DNA from: Methylotenera_A sp044228245
GTDB taxonomy: Bacteria > Pseudomonadota > Gammaproteobacteria > Burkholderiales > Methylophilaceae
Assembly (NCBI GenBank): GCA_044228245.1
Contig: JBGAVG010000002.1
Coordinates: 62,001-126,000 of the forward strand
DNA length: 64,000 nt
Direction: 5' to 3'
This document shows positions 10,112-18,226 of the stretch, in pieces (within the stretch, counting starts at the first letter, position 1; the number at the start of each line of letters is the position of its first letter). The translations under genes and the position numbers were made by a program. The notes under the pieces are model-generated. The model searched no databases, had not been told where the DNA came from, and worked only from the letters and a program-made list of their open reading frames with translations.

Positions 10112-10456
10112 ATGGCTAAACGTAAGCACCCAAAAAATAAAGGGGCGGCCGCGTCAACGACTACCCCCAAAACTACCAAGCCAAATTTTAACGATAATTC
10201 AGCGCACAATCAACGCCTAAAAATCTTAGATTGGTTGCTTGAAAAGGACAGCATTACTACCGCCCAGGCGCGTGAGCATTTAGATATTATGTCACCCGCG
10301 CCGCGCATCATGGAATTAAAGGCGGCGGGATATTTGATAGTCACAATTCCCGATAACTGGACAAGTGAGCATGGCATCAATCACAAAGGCATAGCGCGTT
10401 ACGTACTCAAGCAAAAACAGCCCTTAGAACGCGATAACAAAAGCGAGGCTGCATAA
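10112..10456 (+). CDS. Winged helix-turn-helix protein (HTH_39-like)
   Basis: A 114-residue protein with a basic, Lys/Thr-rich N-terminus (about 1-30) and a winged-helix domain (about 32-100): NQRLKILDWLLE, then ITTAQAREHLDI, then RIMELKAAGYLIVT. This is the pattern of small HTH_39-type proteins common on phages and plasmids. ATG at 10112 is chosen over upstream in-frame non-ATG codons because it lies just after the AlpA stop. The stop overlaps the next ATG (TAATG). A DNA-binding regulatory or replication-accessory role is inferred. Confidence 0.75.
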   Translation: MAKRKHPKNKGAAASTTTPKTTKPNFNDNSAHNQRLKILDWLLEKDSITTAQAREHLDIMSPAPRIMELKAAGYLIVTIPDNWTSEHGINHKGIARYVLKQKQPLERDNKSEAA

Positions 10457-10599
10457 TGTGCTACTTTCAGCTTTATAACCGCGCCTGCGCGCTGGCAATA
10501 CGCTGTAACCACTACGCAATCGTGCATGATTTACCCATGATGACTGAAAACGACTTAATGGGCGTGATTATGTTTTTAACGCAATTGCGAGAGAGTTAA
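10456..10599 (+). CDS. Small open frame (47 aa) coupled to the relaxase
   Basis: A 47-codon frame from ATG 10456 (overlapping the previous stop as TAATG) to TAA 10597, three bases before the relaxase start. It encodes a Cys- and His-containing N-terminal half and a hydrophobic C-terminal half (MGVIMFLTQL-like). No family is recognised. The tight packing on both sides is the main support for translation. Confidence 0.45.
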   Translation: MCYFQLYNRACALAIRCNHYAIVHDLPMMTENDLMGVIMFLTQLRES

Positions 10600-10602
10600 A
10601 AC

Positions 10603-11364
10603 GTGGCCGCTAGTCATTTAATTCGACTAGGCGCAATCAAAGGTAAAAGTGGTGTTTTAGAAGCGTTAAAGCATAACAAGCGCACATTGCAAGCCGAGCG
10701 TGGCGCGGGTGCAAATATTGACGTGACTAGAACACCGTTTAACTATTGTTTGACCGACCCAGCTTCGCCCGAAGCGATTGCCATGCACGCAAAGGTGCAA
10801 ATGGTGAAAGCTGGTATTGATACACCACGCATAAACCAAGTGATGGCCGTTGAGGTTTTATTTAGCTTGCCGATTCAATGGCATAGCCATGATACATGCC
10901 CATTTTTTAACGATTGCTTGGCATGGGTAAAACAAACCTTTGCGGGTGAGCTGCTAAGTTTTGATGTTCACCTAGACGAAAGCGCGCCTCATGCCCATGC
11001 CGTTATATTGCCGTTGATTGATGGCAAAATGCAGGGCAATAGCTTGATAGGCGGCAAGGGCAATTTAATGCGCTTAATCAACTTGTTCTACAGCGAGATA
11101 GCCTACCGTTACGGGCTTGCCAAAGCCTCCAGGAAGCGTTTAAACGCCAAAGACAAGCAAAGTATTGAGCGACAAGTTTTAACGCGCCTCAAGAGCGATA
11201 GCGCCATGCAATCGAGCGTTTGGCCGTGCGTGAGAGATGCAATCCACAAAGACCCGATGCCATACGCGCAAATGCTCTCGATAGAACCTGATAAAACCTT
11301 ACATAAAGCTAAATCATTCGTTGACCACAAACGCAGTAAAGGCAAAGGCAGCTTTCAAAGATAA
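10603..11364 (+). CDS. MobV/Pre-type relaxase (plasmid mobilization/recombination protein)
   Basis: A 253-residue protein with the signature of the MobV (Pre/Mob) relaxase family: an HNKR motif at 24-27, a conserved Asn-Tyr at 47-48, and the metal-binding motif H-L-D-E-x2-P-H-A-H at 123-132 (His123, Asp125, Glu126, His130, His132). Such enzymes nick oriT and pilot single-stranded DNA during mobilization by a helper conjugation system. It is shorter than plasmid MobV proteins (often over 400), keeping the catalytic N-terminal part and little C-terminal tail. GTG start at 10603 after a weak purine box. The C-terminal 30 residues are Lys-rich. Confidence 0.85.
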   Translation: MAASHLIRLGAIKGKSGVLEALKHNKRTLQAERGAGANIDVTRTPFNYCLTDPASPEAIAMHAKVQMVKAGIDTPRINQVMAVEVLFSLPIQWHSHDTCPFFNDCLAWVKQTFAGELLSFDVHLDESAPHAHAVILPLIDGKMQGNSLIGGKGNLMRLINLFYSEIAYRYGLAKASRKRLNAKDKQSIERQVLTRLKSDSAMQSSVWPCVRDAIHKDPMPYAQMLSIEPDKTLHKAKSFVDHKRSKGKGSFQR

Positions 11365-11423
11365 AACGCTATATAGCGAATTAGCCCAGAAAACAGTCAA
11401 ACACTATCTTGTGTATAGCGTTT
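11364..11423. repeat. Palindrome cluster downstream of the relaxase (candidate oriT or terminator)
   Basis: AAACGCTATA at 11364-11373 is the exact inverse of TATAGCGTTT at 11414-11423, and the left arm also sits inside a perfect 12-bp palindrome CGCTATATAGCG (11367-11378). There is no uridine run right after the right arm. Nested inverted repeats beside a relaxase gene suggest an origin of transfer, but regulatory or terminator roles are possible. Confidence 0.4.
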
Positions 11424-11469
11424 CATTTTCAACAATGATTAAAACGACCACTAAACCTGACATAATGCT

Positions 11470-11733
11470 ATGAATAGAGCCGCGATAAAACTACATAACA
11501 AAAAAGTGATTAAGCAGGTGCGTGAGTTAATCAGCATCAAACTAAATGCGCCATATCGTCTAAAAATACGAATGGGCTACAAAGAACTTGCTGCAAACTT
11601 GAATAAGTATAATTTGTTATCTAGCCGAGGCAATCAGTGGACTATGCGAAGTCTTTACCGAATGATGCAAAGGCAAGGTGTGGCAATTTGCACAATTCAA
11701 AAGCGTTATAAAAAGGCGCATTTAAAGACATAA
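11470..11733 (+). CDS. Small basic hypothetical protein (87 aa), recombinase-tail-like
   Basis: An 87-residue, strongly basic protein. The segment YKELAANLNKYNLLSSRGNQWT followed by a short helix resembles the LN-x-G-x2-S-x-RG-x2-W-T pattern seen in the C-terminal DNA-binding parts of serine recombinases, although no catalytic domain is present. It may be a DNA-binding accessory of the element (inference, weak). The start follows a 105-bp gap containing the palindrome cluster. Confidence 0.5.
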   Translation: MNRAAIKLHNKKVIKQVRELISIKLNAPYRLKIRMGYKELAANLNKYNLLSSRGNQWTMRSLYRMMQRQGVAICTIQKRYKKAHLKT

Positions 11734-11894
11734 CCGCATTTAAAGACATAATTAGGAAAGCAAATAAACGTGCATTATTAGACCCCTTAAAAAGGCTAGT
11801 TAGTAGTGTCAAATAATTGACGATTCAGACAGCAAGATAGCGCTATGGCAAAGTAATTTACCGACTTGTAAAAAGCAGTCACATTCAATTTATT

Positions 11895-11914
11895 GGGGTA
11901 ACTTTAGGGGTAAC
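11895..11914 (+). repeat. Paired GGGGTAAC direct repeats, right end (candidate integrase arm sites)
   Basis: Two GGGGTAAC copies at 11895 and 11907 with the same 12-bp spacing and orientation as the pair near the left end. They lie 62 bp inside attR in a non-coding stretch (11734-11975) with no other clear content. Confidence 0.65.
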
Positions 11915-11975
11915 TGCAATATTTATATTTTGTAATGCCTTATATCTAAAGGACTACAAGAAACTTTATGAATGA

Positions 11976-11989
11976 CTCTCTCTCCGCCA
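11976..11989 (+). repeat. Right attachment repeat (attR core)
   Basis: Exact 14-bp copy of the tRNA-Ser 3' end (CTCTCTCTCCGCCA). It is a lone fragment with no tRNA body, marking the far end of the integrated element. Confidence 0.9.
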
Positions 11990-11994
11990 GGCAA

Positions 11995-12168
11995 CTAGTG
12001 CATGATATCAAAGATATCCATATCTTCAGTGCCGGCAAAGCGCTTAATATCAGCGCGGGTGCCCTTTTCAGATGTATCGAATTCTTCAAACTCATCGCCT
12101 GCCAAATCTTCCAGCATTTGATCTAATAATTTAATTTTATCTGGGCTTGTTTTTGTTGTGGTAGCCAT
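11995..12168 (-). CDS. Small acidic hypothetical protein (57 aa)
   Basis: A 57-residue, Asp/Glu-rich protein whose stop codon lies 5 bp beyond attR. The ATG at 12168 is chosen because an AGGT box precedes it at suitable spacing. An upstream in-frame start would add nine basic residues. No family is recognised and there is no signal or membrane segment. Before integration it would have converged directly on tRNA-Ser. It is probably ancestral chromosome, not element cargo. Confidence 0.55.
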   Translation of the reverse strand: MATTTKTSPDKIKLLDQMLEDLAGDEFEEFDTSEKGTRADIKRFAGTEDMDIFDIMH

Positions 12169-12335
12169 ATCAAACCTAACCTTTCTATATCTCAACTAGC
12201 AATCTACTAGTAGTTAATAATAAGCATTTTGCGTGCCAGTTTTAAGATGCATGATCGTGGTTAATATTGAGCAGATATTTTGCCTCGATATTGGTTTGCA
12301 GCTATGATTGATAAGCCAATTAATGAACGGTTTAT

Positions 12336-13670
12336 ATGAAACAAACATTAGAACAGGCACCAACAGCGCCAACGCTTAAGCAAGCATTCTGGTATTGGCT
12401 TAAACTGGGCTTTATCAGCTTTGGCGGGCCAGCCGGGCAGATCGCCGTTATGCATCATGATTTGGTAGAAAACAAGCGCTGGATTTCTGAAAAGCGTTTT
12501 TTGCATGCACTGAATTATTGCATGGCGCTGCCAGGGCCTGAGGCGCAGCAGTTGGCAACCTACATTGGCTGGCTCATGCATCGCAGATTAGGTGGCGTGA
12601 TTGCAGGCGGGTTGTTCGTGCTGCCTTCGCTGCTGATTCTAATGCTGCTCAGCTATGTTTACATGCGTTTTGGCGAGGTGCCCGCCGTTGCGGGCGTGCT
12701 GTATGGCATTAAACCCGCAGTGGTGGCGATTGTGCTGTTTGCGGCGTACAGAATCGGCGTGCGTACGCTTAAAAATGGTGCGCTATGGAGTATCGCCGCA
12801 GCGTCATTTGTGGCGATTGCTATTCTTAAGCTACCGTTCCCGCTCATAGTGTTAAGCGCCGCAATTGCTGGTTTCATGATGAATCGTTTTCGGCCGATCT
12901 TGCTTGCAAGTGGAGGCGGGCACGCGGCCAGCCAAAAAAACTATGGAAAAGCCGTCATTGATGACGATACGCCAACCCCCAGCCATGCACGATTTAGTGT
13001 TAAAGGCCTTGTAAAATTTATAGTGGTTGGCATAGCGATATGGCTGGCAGGCATGCTGTTATTGATATTGCGTTATGGCTGGGATGCCACCCTCACGCAA
13101 ATGGCGTGGTTTTTCACCAAGGCAGCCTTGCTCACTTTTGGCGGTGCGTATGCGGTGCTGCCTTATGTGTTTCAAGGTGCGGTCACGCATTACGGTTGGC
13201 TTTCCGCAGCGCAGATGATGGATGGCCTGGCATTGGGTGAAACCACGCCCGGCCCGCTGATTATGGTGGTGGCGTTTGTGGGTTTTGTGGGCGGCTGGTC
13301 GCATGTTCCGCTGGCAGACCCGCTTGTGGCGGGCATCATAGCCGCTTGTGTGGTCACATTCTTTACGTTTTTGCCTTCATTTATTTTCATATTTGCGGGT
13401 GCGCCGCTGATTGAATCTACGCAGGATAATTTAAAACTGACCGCGCCGCTTACTGCGATTACCGCCGCGGTAGTCGGGGTGATTGCCAGCCTGGCGGTGT
13501 TTTTTTCCCAGCATATTTTTTGGCCGGGCGGCTTAGAGGCCGGTACAGATTGGATTGCGCTGATTGCCACGCTGGCGGCAGGGTTTGTTTTGTTTAGATT
13601 TAAGCTGAATATTATCAAGCTCATTGGCATATTTGCGCTTTTTGGGCTGATACACCACTGGCTGATTTAA
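12336..13670 (+). CDS. chrA: Chromate transporter ChrA (CHR family)
   Basis: A 444-residue inner-membrane protein of the two-domain CHR family, which exports chromate using the proton motive force. Each half has the family motifs: FGGPAGQIAVMH and PGPEAQQLATYIGW in the N-terminal domain, FGGAYAVLPYV and GETTPGPLIMVVAFVGF in the C-terminal domain. About ten to twelve membrane segments are visible. It stands alone, ending in a bidirectional terminator shared with the convergent ppsR. Chromate specificity is family-based, and some homologs have other oxyanion roles. Confidence 0.9.
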   Translation: MKQTLEQAPTAPTLKQAFWYWLKLGFISFGGPAGQIAVMHHDLVENKRWISEKRFLHALNYCMALPGPEAQQLATYIGWLMHRRLGGVIAGGLFVLPSLLILMLLSYVYMRFGEVPAVAGVLYGIKPAVVAIVLFAAYRIGVRTLKNGALWSIAAASFVAIAILKLPFPLIVLSAAIAGFMMNRFRPILLASGGGHAASQKNYGKAVIDDDTPTPSHARFSVKGLVKFIVVGIAIWLAGMLLLILRYGWDATLTQMAWFFTKAALLTFGGAYAVLPYVFQGAVTHYGWLSAAQMMDGLALGETTPGPLIMVVAFVGFVGGWSHVPLADPLVAGIIAACVVTFFTFLPSFIFIFAGAPLIESTQDNLKLTAPLTAITAAVVGVIASLAVFFSQHIFWPGGLEAGTDWIALIATLAAGFVLFRFKLNIIKLIGIFALFGLIHHWLI

Positions 13671-13695
13671 GCCTGTTAGATAATCACATGAAGAA

Positions 13696-13724
13696 AAAAG
13701 CGCGCTTAAAATAAGCGCGCTTTT
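13696..13724. terminator. Bidirectional rho-independent terminator (chrA / ppsR)
   Basis: A 13-bp stem AAAAGCGCGCTTA / TAAGCGCGCTTTT with a 3-base loop and A/T runs on both sides lies between the convergent chrA and ppsR genes, so it can serve both strands. Confidence 0.9.
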
Positions 13725-13746
13725 GTTATTGCTTAATTAATAGCCT

Positions 13747-14565
13747 TTAAGCGGCCTGTTTAGAGGGCTGCCTGATTTTTTCCAAAATGATGGCTGATAA
13801 CTCTTCGACAGAGCGGCTGGTGGAATCTGCCCAGGTAATGCCGGCATTACGCATCAGGTTTTCTGCAGTGGCAATTTCTTTTTTGCAGTTCTCAAGTGAA
13901 GCATAAAAACTACCATTTCTGCGCTCGTTACGCACCGCATGCAGACGCTCTGGCTTGATAGTGAGGCCAAAAATCTTGTCGGTATGTTTATGCAGCACAG
14001 CCGGCAGGGTGCCACGTTCAAAATCTTCTGGAATTAAGGGGTAGTTAGCCGCCTTGATACCAAACTGCATGGCAAGGTATACGCTGGTAGGGGTCTTTCC
14101 GCAACGAGAAACGCCGATTAAAATGACTTGCGCTTCTTCCAGGCCAGAGTTCGTCATGCCGTCATCATGATTCAGGGTAAAGTTAACGGCATCCATACGG
14201 TCGTTGTATTTGCTGCCCATCACGCTATGCGCAATGCCGGCCCCGGTGAGCGGCTTTTGGTCAAGCTCTACGCCTAAGGGATCAATAAACGTGTTGAACA
14301 GGTCGATAAAATAGGCGTTGGATTTTTTGATGGCGTTGCGCAACTCCATGTTGCCCAGTGACATAATCACCACCGGGCGCGCACCGTTTTCTTCAGCGGC
14401 TTGCGAGATGGCGTCCTGTGCCAGCTTGATTTTATCCAGCGTGTCAGTAAACGGCATGCGTACCTGAGTAAAGTTAGTGCCGGGAAAGTGCTCAAGCAGT
14501 TTGCCCAAGGCGCCTGCAGTAATGCCGGTGCCGTCAGAAACGAAGAATGCAGTACGATTTAACAT
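13747..14565 (-). CDS. ppsR: PEP synthase regulatory protein (bifunctional kinase/pyrophosphorylase)
   Basis: A 272-residue DUF299 protein that inactivates PEP synthase by ADP-dependent phosphorylation of a threonine and reactivates it by phosphate-dependent dephosphorylation. The N-terminus FFVSDGTGITA and the central P-loop-like GVSRCGKTPTSVYLA (about residues 152-166) are the family signatures. Length matches the family. It lies 27 bp downstream of ppsA on the same strand, so enzyme and regulator are probably co-transcribed. This controls the pyruvate-to-PEP step needed when C1 assimilation delivers pyruvate. Confidence 0.95.
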   Translation of the reverse strand: MLNRTAFFVSDGTGITAGALGKLLEHFPGTNFTQVRMPFTDTLDKIKLAQDAISQAAEENGARPVVIMSLGNMELRNAIKKSNAYFIDLFNTFIDPLGVELDQKPLTGAGIAHSVMGSKYNDRMDAVNFTLNHDDGMTNSGLEEAQVILIGVSRCGKTPTSVYLAMQFGIKAANYPLIPEDFERGTLPAVLHKHTDKIFGLTIKPERLHAVRNERRNGSFYASLENCKKEIATAENLMRNAGITWADSTSRSVEELSAIILEKIRQPSKQAA

Positions 14566-14592
14566 GATAGATTGCCCGTGATTAAATAGTCA

Positions 14593-16965
14593 TTATTTCT
14601 TGGTGAGTCGCTGCCAGGTAGCCACAACGGTGTCCGGGTTCAGCGAGATGGATTTAATCCCCTCTGCCACCAGCCATTCTGCAAAGTCAGGATGGTCGGA
14701 TGGGCCCTGTCCGCAAATACCCACGTATTTGCCCAAGCGGTTGCAGGTATGAATGGCCATTTTAAGCAATTCTTTAACAGCATCGTTGCGCTCGTCAAAA
14801 CCATCGGCCAGAATGCCTGAGTCGCGGTCCATGCCTAATGTAAGCTGGGTCAGGTCATTCGAGCCGATGGAGAAACCATCAAAGTAATGCAGGAATTGCT
14901 CGGCAATCAGTGCATTTGACGGAATCTCGCACATCATAATCAGGCGCAGACCATTCTCGCCACGTTTCAGCCCATTGGCGGCCATGATTTCGGTGACGGC
15001 TTTTGCTTCGTCCAAGGTGCGCACAAAAGGAATCATGAGCTCTACGTTGACCAAACCCATTTCATCGCGTACTTTTTTCATGGCCATACACTCCATGGCA
15101 AAGCACTCTTTGAAGTCTTCTGCCATGTAGCGTGCCGCACCGCGGAAGCCAATCATCGGGTTTTCTTCATCCGGTTCGTAAATCTCGCCGCCCACCAGTT
15201 TTTTGTACTCGTTCGATTTAAAATCAGACGTGCGCACAATCACTGGTTTTGGATAGAACGCAGCGGCAATGGTTGCAACGCCTTCAGCCACTTTGTCGAT
15301 GTAGAACTGCTTCGGGCTTGAATAGCCGCGCGCACGGTTTTTGATGGTAGTTTGAATGGCGTGCGGCATGGCGTCCACGTTCAAAATGGCTTTGGGGTGG
15401 ATGCCGACCATGTTGTTGATGACGAACTCCAATCGCGCCAAGCCTACACCATCGTTCGGTGTTTTGGCAAAACCGAATGCCATGTCGGGATTGCCGACGT
15501 TCATCATGATTTTGCAAGGTGCAGGGGCGAGTGCCGATTGCGCCTGGGTGCTGACATCAAATTCAATTGCGCCATGATAAACAAAGCCGGATTCACCTTC
15601 AGCACATGAAACGGTCACAATCTCGCCTTCACGCAATACGTCTGTCGCGTTGACTGCACCTACAATCGCTGGAATACCGAGTTCGCGTGCAATAATCGCT
15701 GCATGGCAGGTACGGCCGCCACGGTTGGTTACCAAGGCGCTGGCGCGCTTCATCACCGGTTCCCAGTTAGGGTCTGTCATGTCGGCGACCAATACATCTC
15801 CAGGCTGCACTTCGTGCATGTGTGCCGGATCCAGCACGATACGTACTGGACCAACGCCTACTTTTTGTGTCACCGCGCGACCAACGACCAAAGGCTTTTC
15901 GCTATGCTTGTTTAATGTGAAAGTCTCTGTGACGTTATTTGCCGATTCCTGTGATTTCACCGTTTCAGGCCGTGCCTGCAAAATATACAGCTTGTTGTCC
16001 ACGCCGTTTTTGCCCCATTCAATATCCATCGGGCAGCCGTAGTGCGCTTCAATCGTCATGGCGTAGCGGGCTAACTCTAAAACATCTGCATCGCAGAGTG
16101 AGTAACGGTCGCTGTCTGCTGAATCGACATCGACTGTGTGGGTGCTTTTGCCGGCGCGTGTGGCATCGCTAAACACCATTTTAATGAGTTTTGAGCCGAT
16201 GGTGCGGCGCACAATGGCCGGTTTGCCTTGTGCCAGCATTGGTTTGTGCACATAGAATTCATCCGGATTTACAGCGCCTTGTACAACGGTTTCGCCCAAG
16301 CCGTATGAGGACGTAATAAACACCACATCCTTGAAGCCGGATTCGGTATCAATGGTGAACATCACGCCGGCACAGCCGATATCGCTGCGTACCATTTGCT
16401 GCACACCTGCAGACAATGCTACATCCGCATGCACAAAACCTTTATGTACGCGGTATGAAATGGCGCGGTCGTTGTATAAAGAAGCGAATACTTCCTGAAT
16501 GGCGTGCTTGATATTGTCCAAGCCCTGAATGTTCAGGAACGACTCTTGCTGACCTGCAAAAGAGGCGTCGGGCAAATCCTCGGCTGTGGCAGAAGAGCGC
16601 ACCGCAAAGGTGGCGCCATTGCCGGATTTTGCAGTCAGGATGGCATAGTTTTCAGCAATGGCTTTGTCCAGAGCAGGTGGAAAGGGAGCAGCCATGATCC
16701 ATTCGCGAATCTGCTTGCCGCATATTGCAAGTGCTTGCGTATCATCTGCATTGAGCTTATCCAGTAAATCATTAATCTTTTTGTCTAACCCATTTTGCGC
16801 CAAAAATTCACGGTAGGCATCGGCCGTTGTTGCAAAGCCCGTTGGCACACGCACGCCCTTGGCTGATAGCTGAGAAATCATTTCTCCTAAAGAAGCGTTT
16901 TTACCGCCGACAGAAGGGACGTCGGTGTTTCGTAGATTTTCAAATGGAATAACGTGGGCTGACAT
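14593..16965 (-). CDS. ppsA: Phosphoenolpyruvate synthase
   Basis: A 790-residue enzyme converting pyruvate and ATP to PEP, AMP and phosphate. Domains in order: N-terminal ATP-grasp-like nucleotide-binding domain (about 15-330), swivelling phosphohistidine domain with the GGRTCHAAIIARELG motif (about 410-425), and C-terminal PEP/pyruvate TIM-barrel domain ending near a CGQGPSDHP motif with the catalytic cysteine. ATG at 16965 is preferred because GAAGGA lies seven bases upstream; a longer frame would begin at 16986. Its regulator ppsR follows directly. In a RuMP methylotroph it supports gluconeogenesis from pyruvate made by the Entner-Doudoroff branch. Confidence 0.95.
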   Translation of the reverse strand: MSAHVIPFENLRNTDVPSVGGKNASLGEMISQLSAKGVRVPTGFATTADAYREFLAQNGLDKKINDLLDKLNADDTQALAICGKQIREWIMAAPFPPALDKAIAENYAILTAKSGNGATFAVRSSATAEDLPDASFAGQQESFLNIQGLDNIKHAIQEVFASLYNDRAISYRVHKGFVHADVALSAGVQQMVRSDIGCAGVMFTIDTESGFKDVVFITSSYGLGETVVQGAVNPDEFYVHKPMLAQGKPAIVRRTIGSKLIKMVFSDATRAGKSTHTVDVDSADSDRYSLCDADVLELARYAMTIEAHYGCPMDIEWGKNGVDNKLYILQARPETVKSQESANNVTETFTLNKHSEKPLVVGRAVTQKVGVGPVRIVLDPAHMHEVQPGDVLVADMTDPNWEPVMKRASALVTNRGGRTCHAAIIARELGIPAIVGAVNATDVLREGEIVTVSCAEGESGFVYHGAIEFDVSTQAQSALAPAPCKIMMNVGNPDMAFGFAKTPNDGVGLARLEFVINNMVGIHPKAILNVDAMPHAIQTTIKNRARGYSSPKQFYIDKVAEGVATIAAAFYPKPVIVRTSDFKSNEYKKLVGGEIYEPDEENPMIGFRGAARYMAEDFKECFAMECMAMKKVRDEMGLVNVELMIPFVRTLDEAKAVTEIMAANGLKRGENGLRLIMMCEIPSNALIAEQFLHYFDGFSIGSNDLTQLTLGMDRDSGILADGFDERNDAVKELLKMAIHTCNRLGKYVGICGQGPSDHPDFAEWLVAEGIKSISLNPDTVVATWQRLTKK

Positions 16966-17164
16966 GATAGTTCCTTCGATGTTCAAACAGGGGATTAAAA
17001 TAATTTTTACAATGCAGTTACATTTTGCCTAAATAAGCAGGCGCTGTCACCTGAAAAATAGCGACTCAAGACTAAAATTTTGTGCGCGTGCCGGAGTTGG
17101 CATATTAAAAGTCATCGCTGTCAGCTAAAATGGTGATGAACGATGAGAAAATGACGCTCAGACG

Positions 17165-18214
17165 ATGCGTGCATCAAAAACTAAAAACCTTGAACCAACA
17201 CTTATGGCTGCAGCTATCCCCAATAAAATCATAGTTAAGAGCACCGCGCGTTTGCATATGGGCTTTTTTGACCTGCATGGCGGGCTGGGGCGGAAGTTTG
17301 GCGGCATCGGGTTAAGCCTGGCTATGCCAGCGGTTGAATTGACGGCAGTCACGGCCGAGAATAAACAAGCGCAGGCAACAGGCGCCCCCCAGGTTCCTGC
17401 GGCAACGGTGGCACGGGCATCCGCCATAGCGGAACAGCTGATTAAAAAGCTGCAGCTTGCCGGTGGTGCCAGTCTTAACATGCAGCAGCATATTCCCGAA
17501 CATGCAGGATTAGGTTCCGGCACGCAGCTGGCTTTGGCTGTCGGGGCGGCTATCAACGAGCTATACCAGCTAAAGTTAAGCACGGCACAAATCGCTGAGT
17601 TAACCGGGCGCGGCGGCCGTTCCGGCATCGGCATCGCAGCTTTTGACCATGGTGGATTATTGATTGATGGCGGTCGTGTCTCAGTCGCTGCGTCTGGCAA
17701 GGCATTGCCAAAGGTGCCGCCTCTGCTGGCGCGTTATGACTTTCCCGAGCAATGGCGTATTTTGTTGATATTGGATACCAGCCAGCCGGGGATTCATGGG
17801 GAAAATGAGCTGGAGGCCTTTAATCGGCTGCCGGTGTTTTCTGAAAGCCTGGCGGCGCATTTGTGCCGGCACGTGCTGATGCAGGCGATGCCGGCGTTGG
17901 TCGAGCAGGATTTAACGGCCTTTGGTAATAGCATTCAGGAATTGCAAGCGCATGTTGGCGATTATTTTGCGCCAGCGCAGGGCGGGCGTTATGCAAGCCC
18001 GCAAATCGGGGCAATTTTGCTGTACTTGGCGCATGCGGGCGTGGCCTGTTTTGGGCAAAGCTCATGGGGGCCGACAGGGTTTGCCGTGTTTGAAAATGAA
18101 GCGGGTGCCAAAAGCATGCTAGATACTTTGCAGCAGCAGTTTGCGATATTTAACAATATTTCATATCAAATCGTGTGCGCCAGTAATACTGGCGCAACGA
18201 TACAAATTTCTTAA
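17165..18214 (+). CDS. Beta-ribofuranosylaminobenzene 5'-phosphate synthase (H4MPT biosynthesis)
   Basis: A protein of up to 349 residues in the GHMP-kinase-like family, condensing PRPP with 4-hydroxybenzoate or p-aminobenzoate-type acceptors with CO2 release, the first committed step of methanopterin synthesis. The N-terminal KSTARLHMGFFDLHGGLGRK segment and the glycine/serine-rich HAGLGSGTQLALAVG motif (about residue 118) are typical. The upstream ATG at 17165 gives a 13-residue extension; ATG 17204 (beginning MAAAIPNK) would match homologs better, and neither has a strong ribosome site. mtdB follows after 12 bp. It is commonly labelled orf4 in methylotroph clusters. Confidence 0.88.
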   Translation: MRASKTKNLEPTLMAAAIPNKIIVKSTARLHMGFFDLHGGLGRKFGGIGLSLAMPAVELTAVTAENKQAQATGAPQVPAATVARASAIAEQLIKKLQLAGGASLNMQQHIPEHAGLGSGTQLALAVGAAINELYQLKLSTAQIAELTGRGGRSGIGIAAFDHGGLLIDGGRVSVAASGKALPKVPPLLARYDFPEQWRILLILDTSQPGIHGENELEAFNRLPVFSESLAAHLCRHVLMQAMPALVEQDLTAFGNSIQELQAHVGDYFAPAQGGRYASPQIGAILLYLAHAGVACFGQSSWGPTGFAVFENEAGAKSMLDTLQQQFAIFNNISYQIVCASNTGATIQIS

Positions 18215-18226
18215 GAGTATACATTT

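Larger units (their letters stand above)
7944..11989 (+). mobile_element. Compact tRNA-Ser-integrated mobilizable element (int-alpA-mobV)
   Basis: A 4.05-kb element bounded by a perfect 14-bp direct repeat (CTCTCTCTCCGCCA) formed by the 3' end of tRNA-Ser at 7944-7957 and a copy at 11976-11989. It carries, all on the plus strand, a P4-type tyrosine integrase next to the tRNA, an unknown 128-residue gene, an AlpA-like regulator, a winged-helix protein, a 47-codon open frame, a MobV-type relaxase and an 87-residue basic protein. Pairs of GGGGTAAC repeats lie inside both ends. No conjugation, phage structural, restriction or resistance genes are present. This gene content fits an integrative mobilizable element that needs a helper for transfer. 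A phage-satellite-like life is the alternative. Confidence 0.88.

Noticed and set aside
7944..11989. Reading the tRNA-Ser element as a prophage or P4-like satellite
   Set aside because: Integrase and AlpA-like genes fit a satellite, but no primase, capsid-hijacking or packaging gene is seen and a MobV relaxase is present, so a mobilizable element fits better.
13190..13630. A 146-codon minus-strand open frame inside chrA
   Set aside because: It lies antisense to a clear transporter gene in the complementary frame and has composition typical of a shadow frame.
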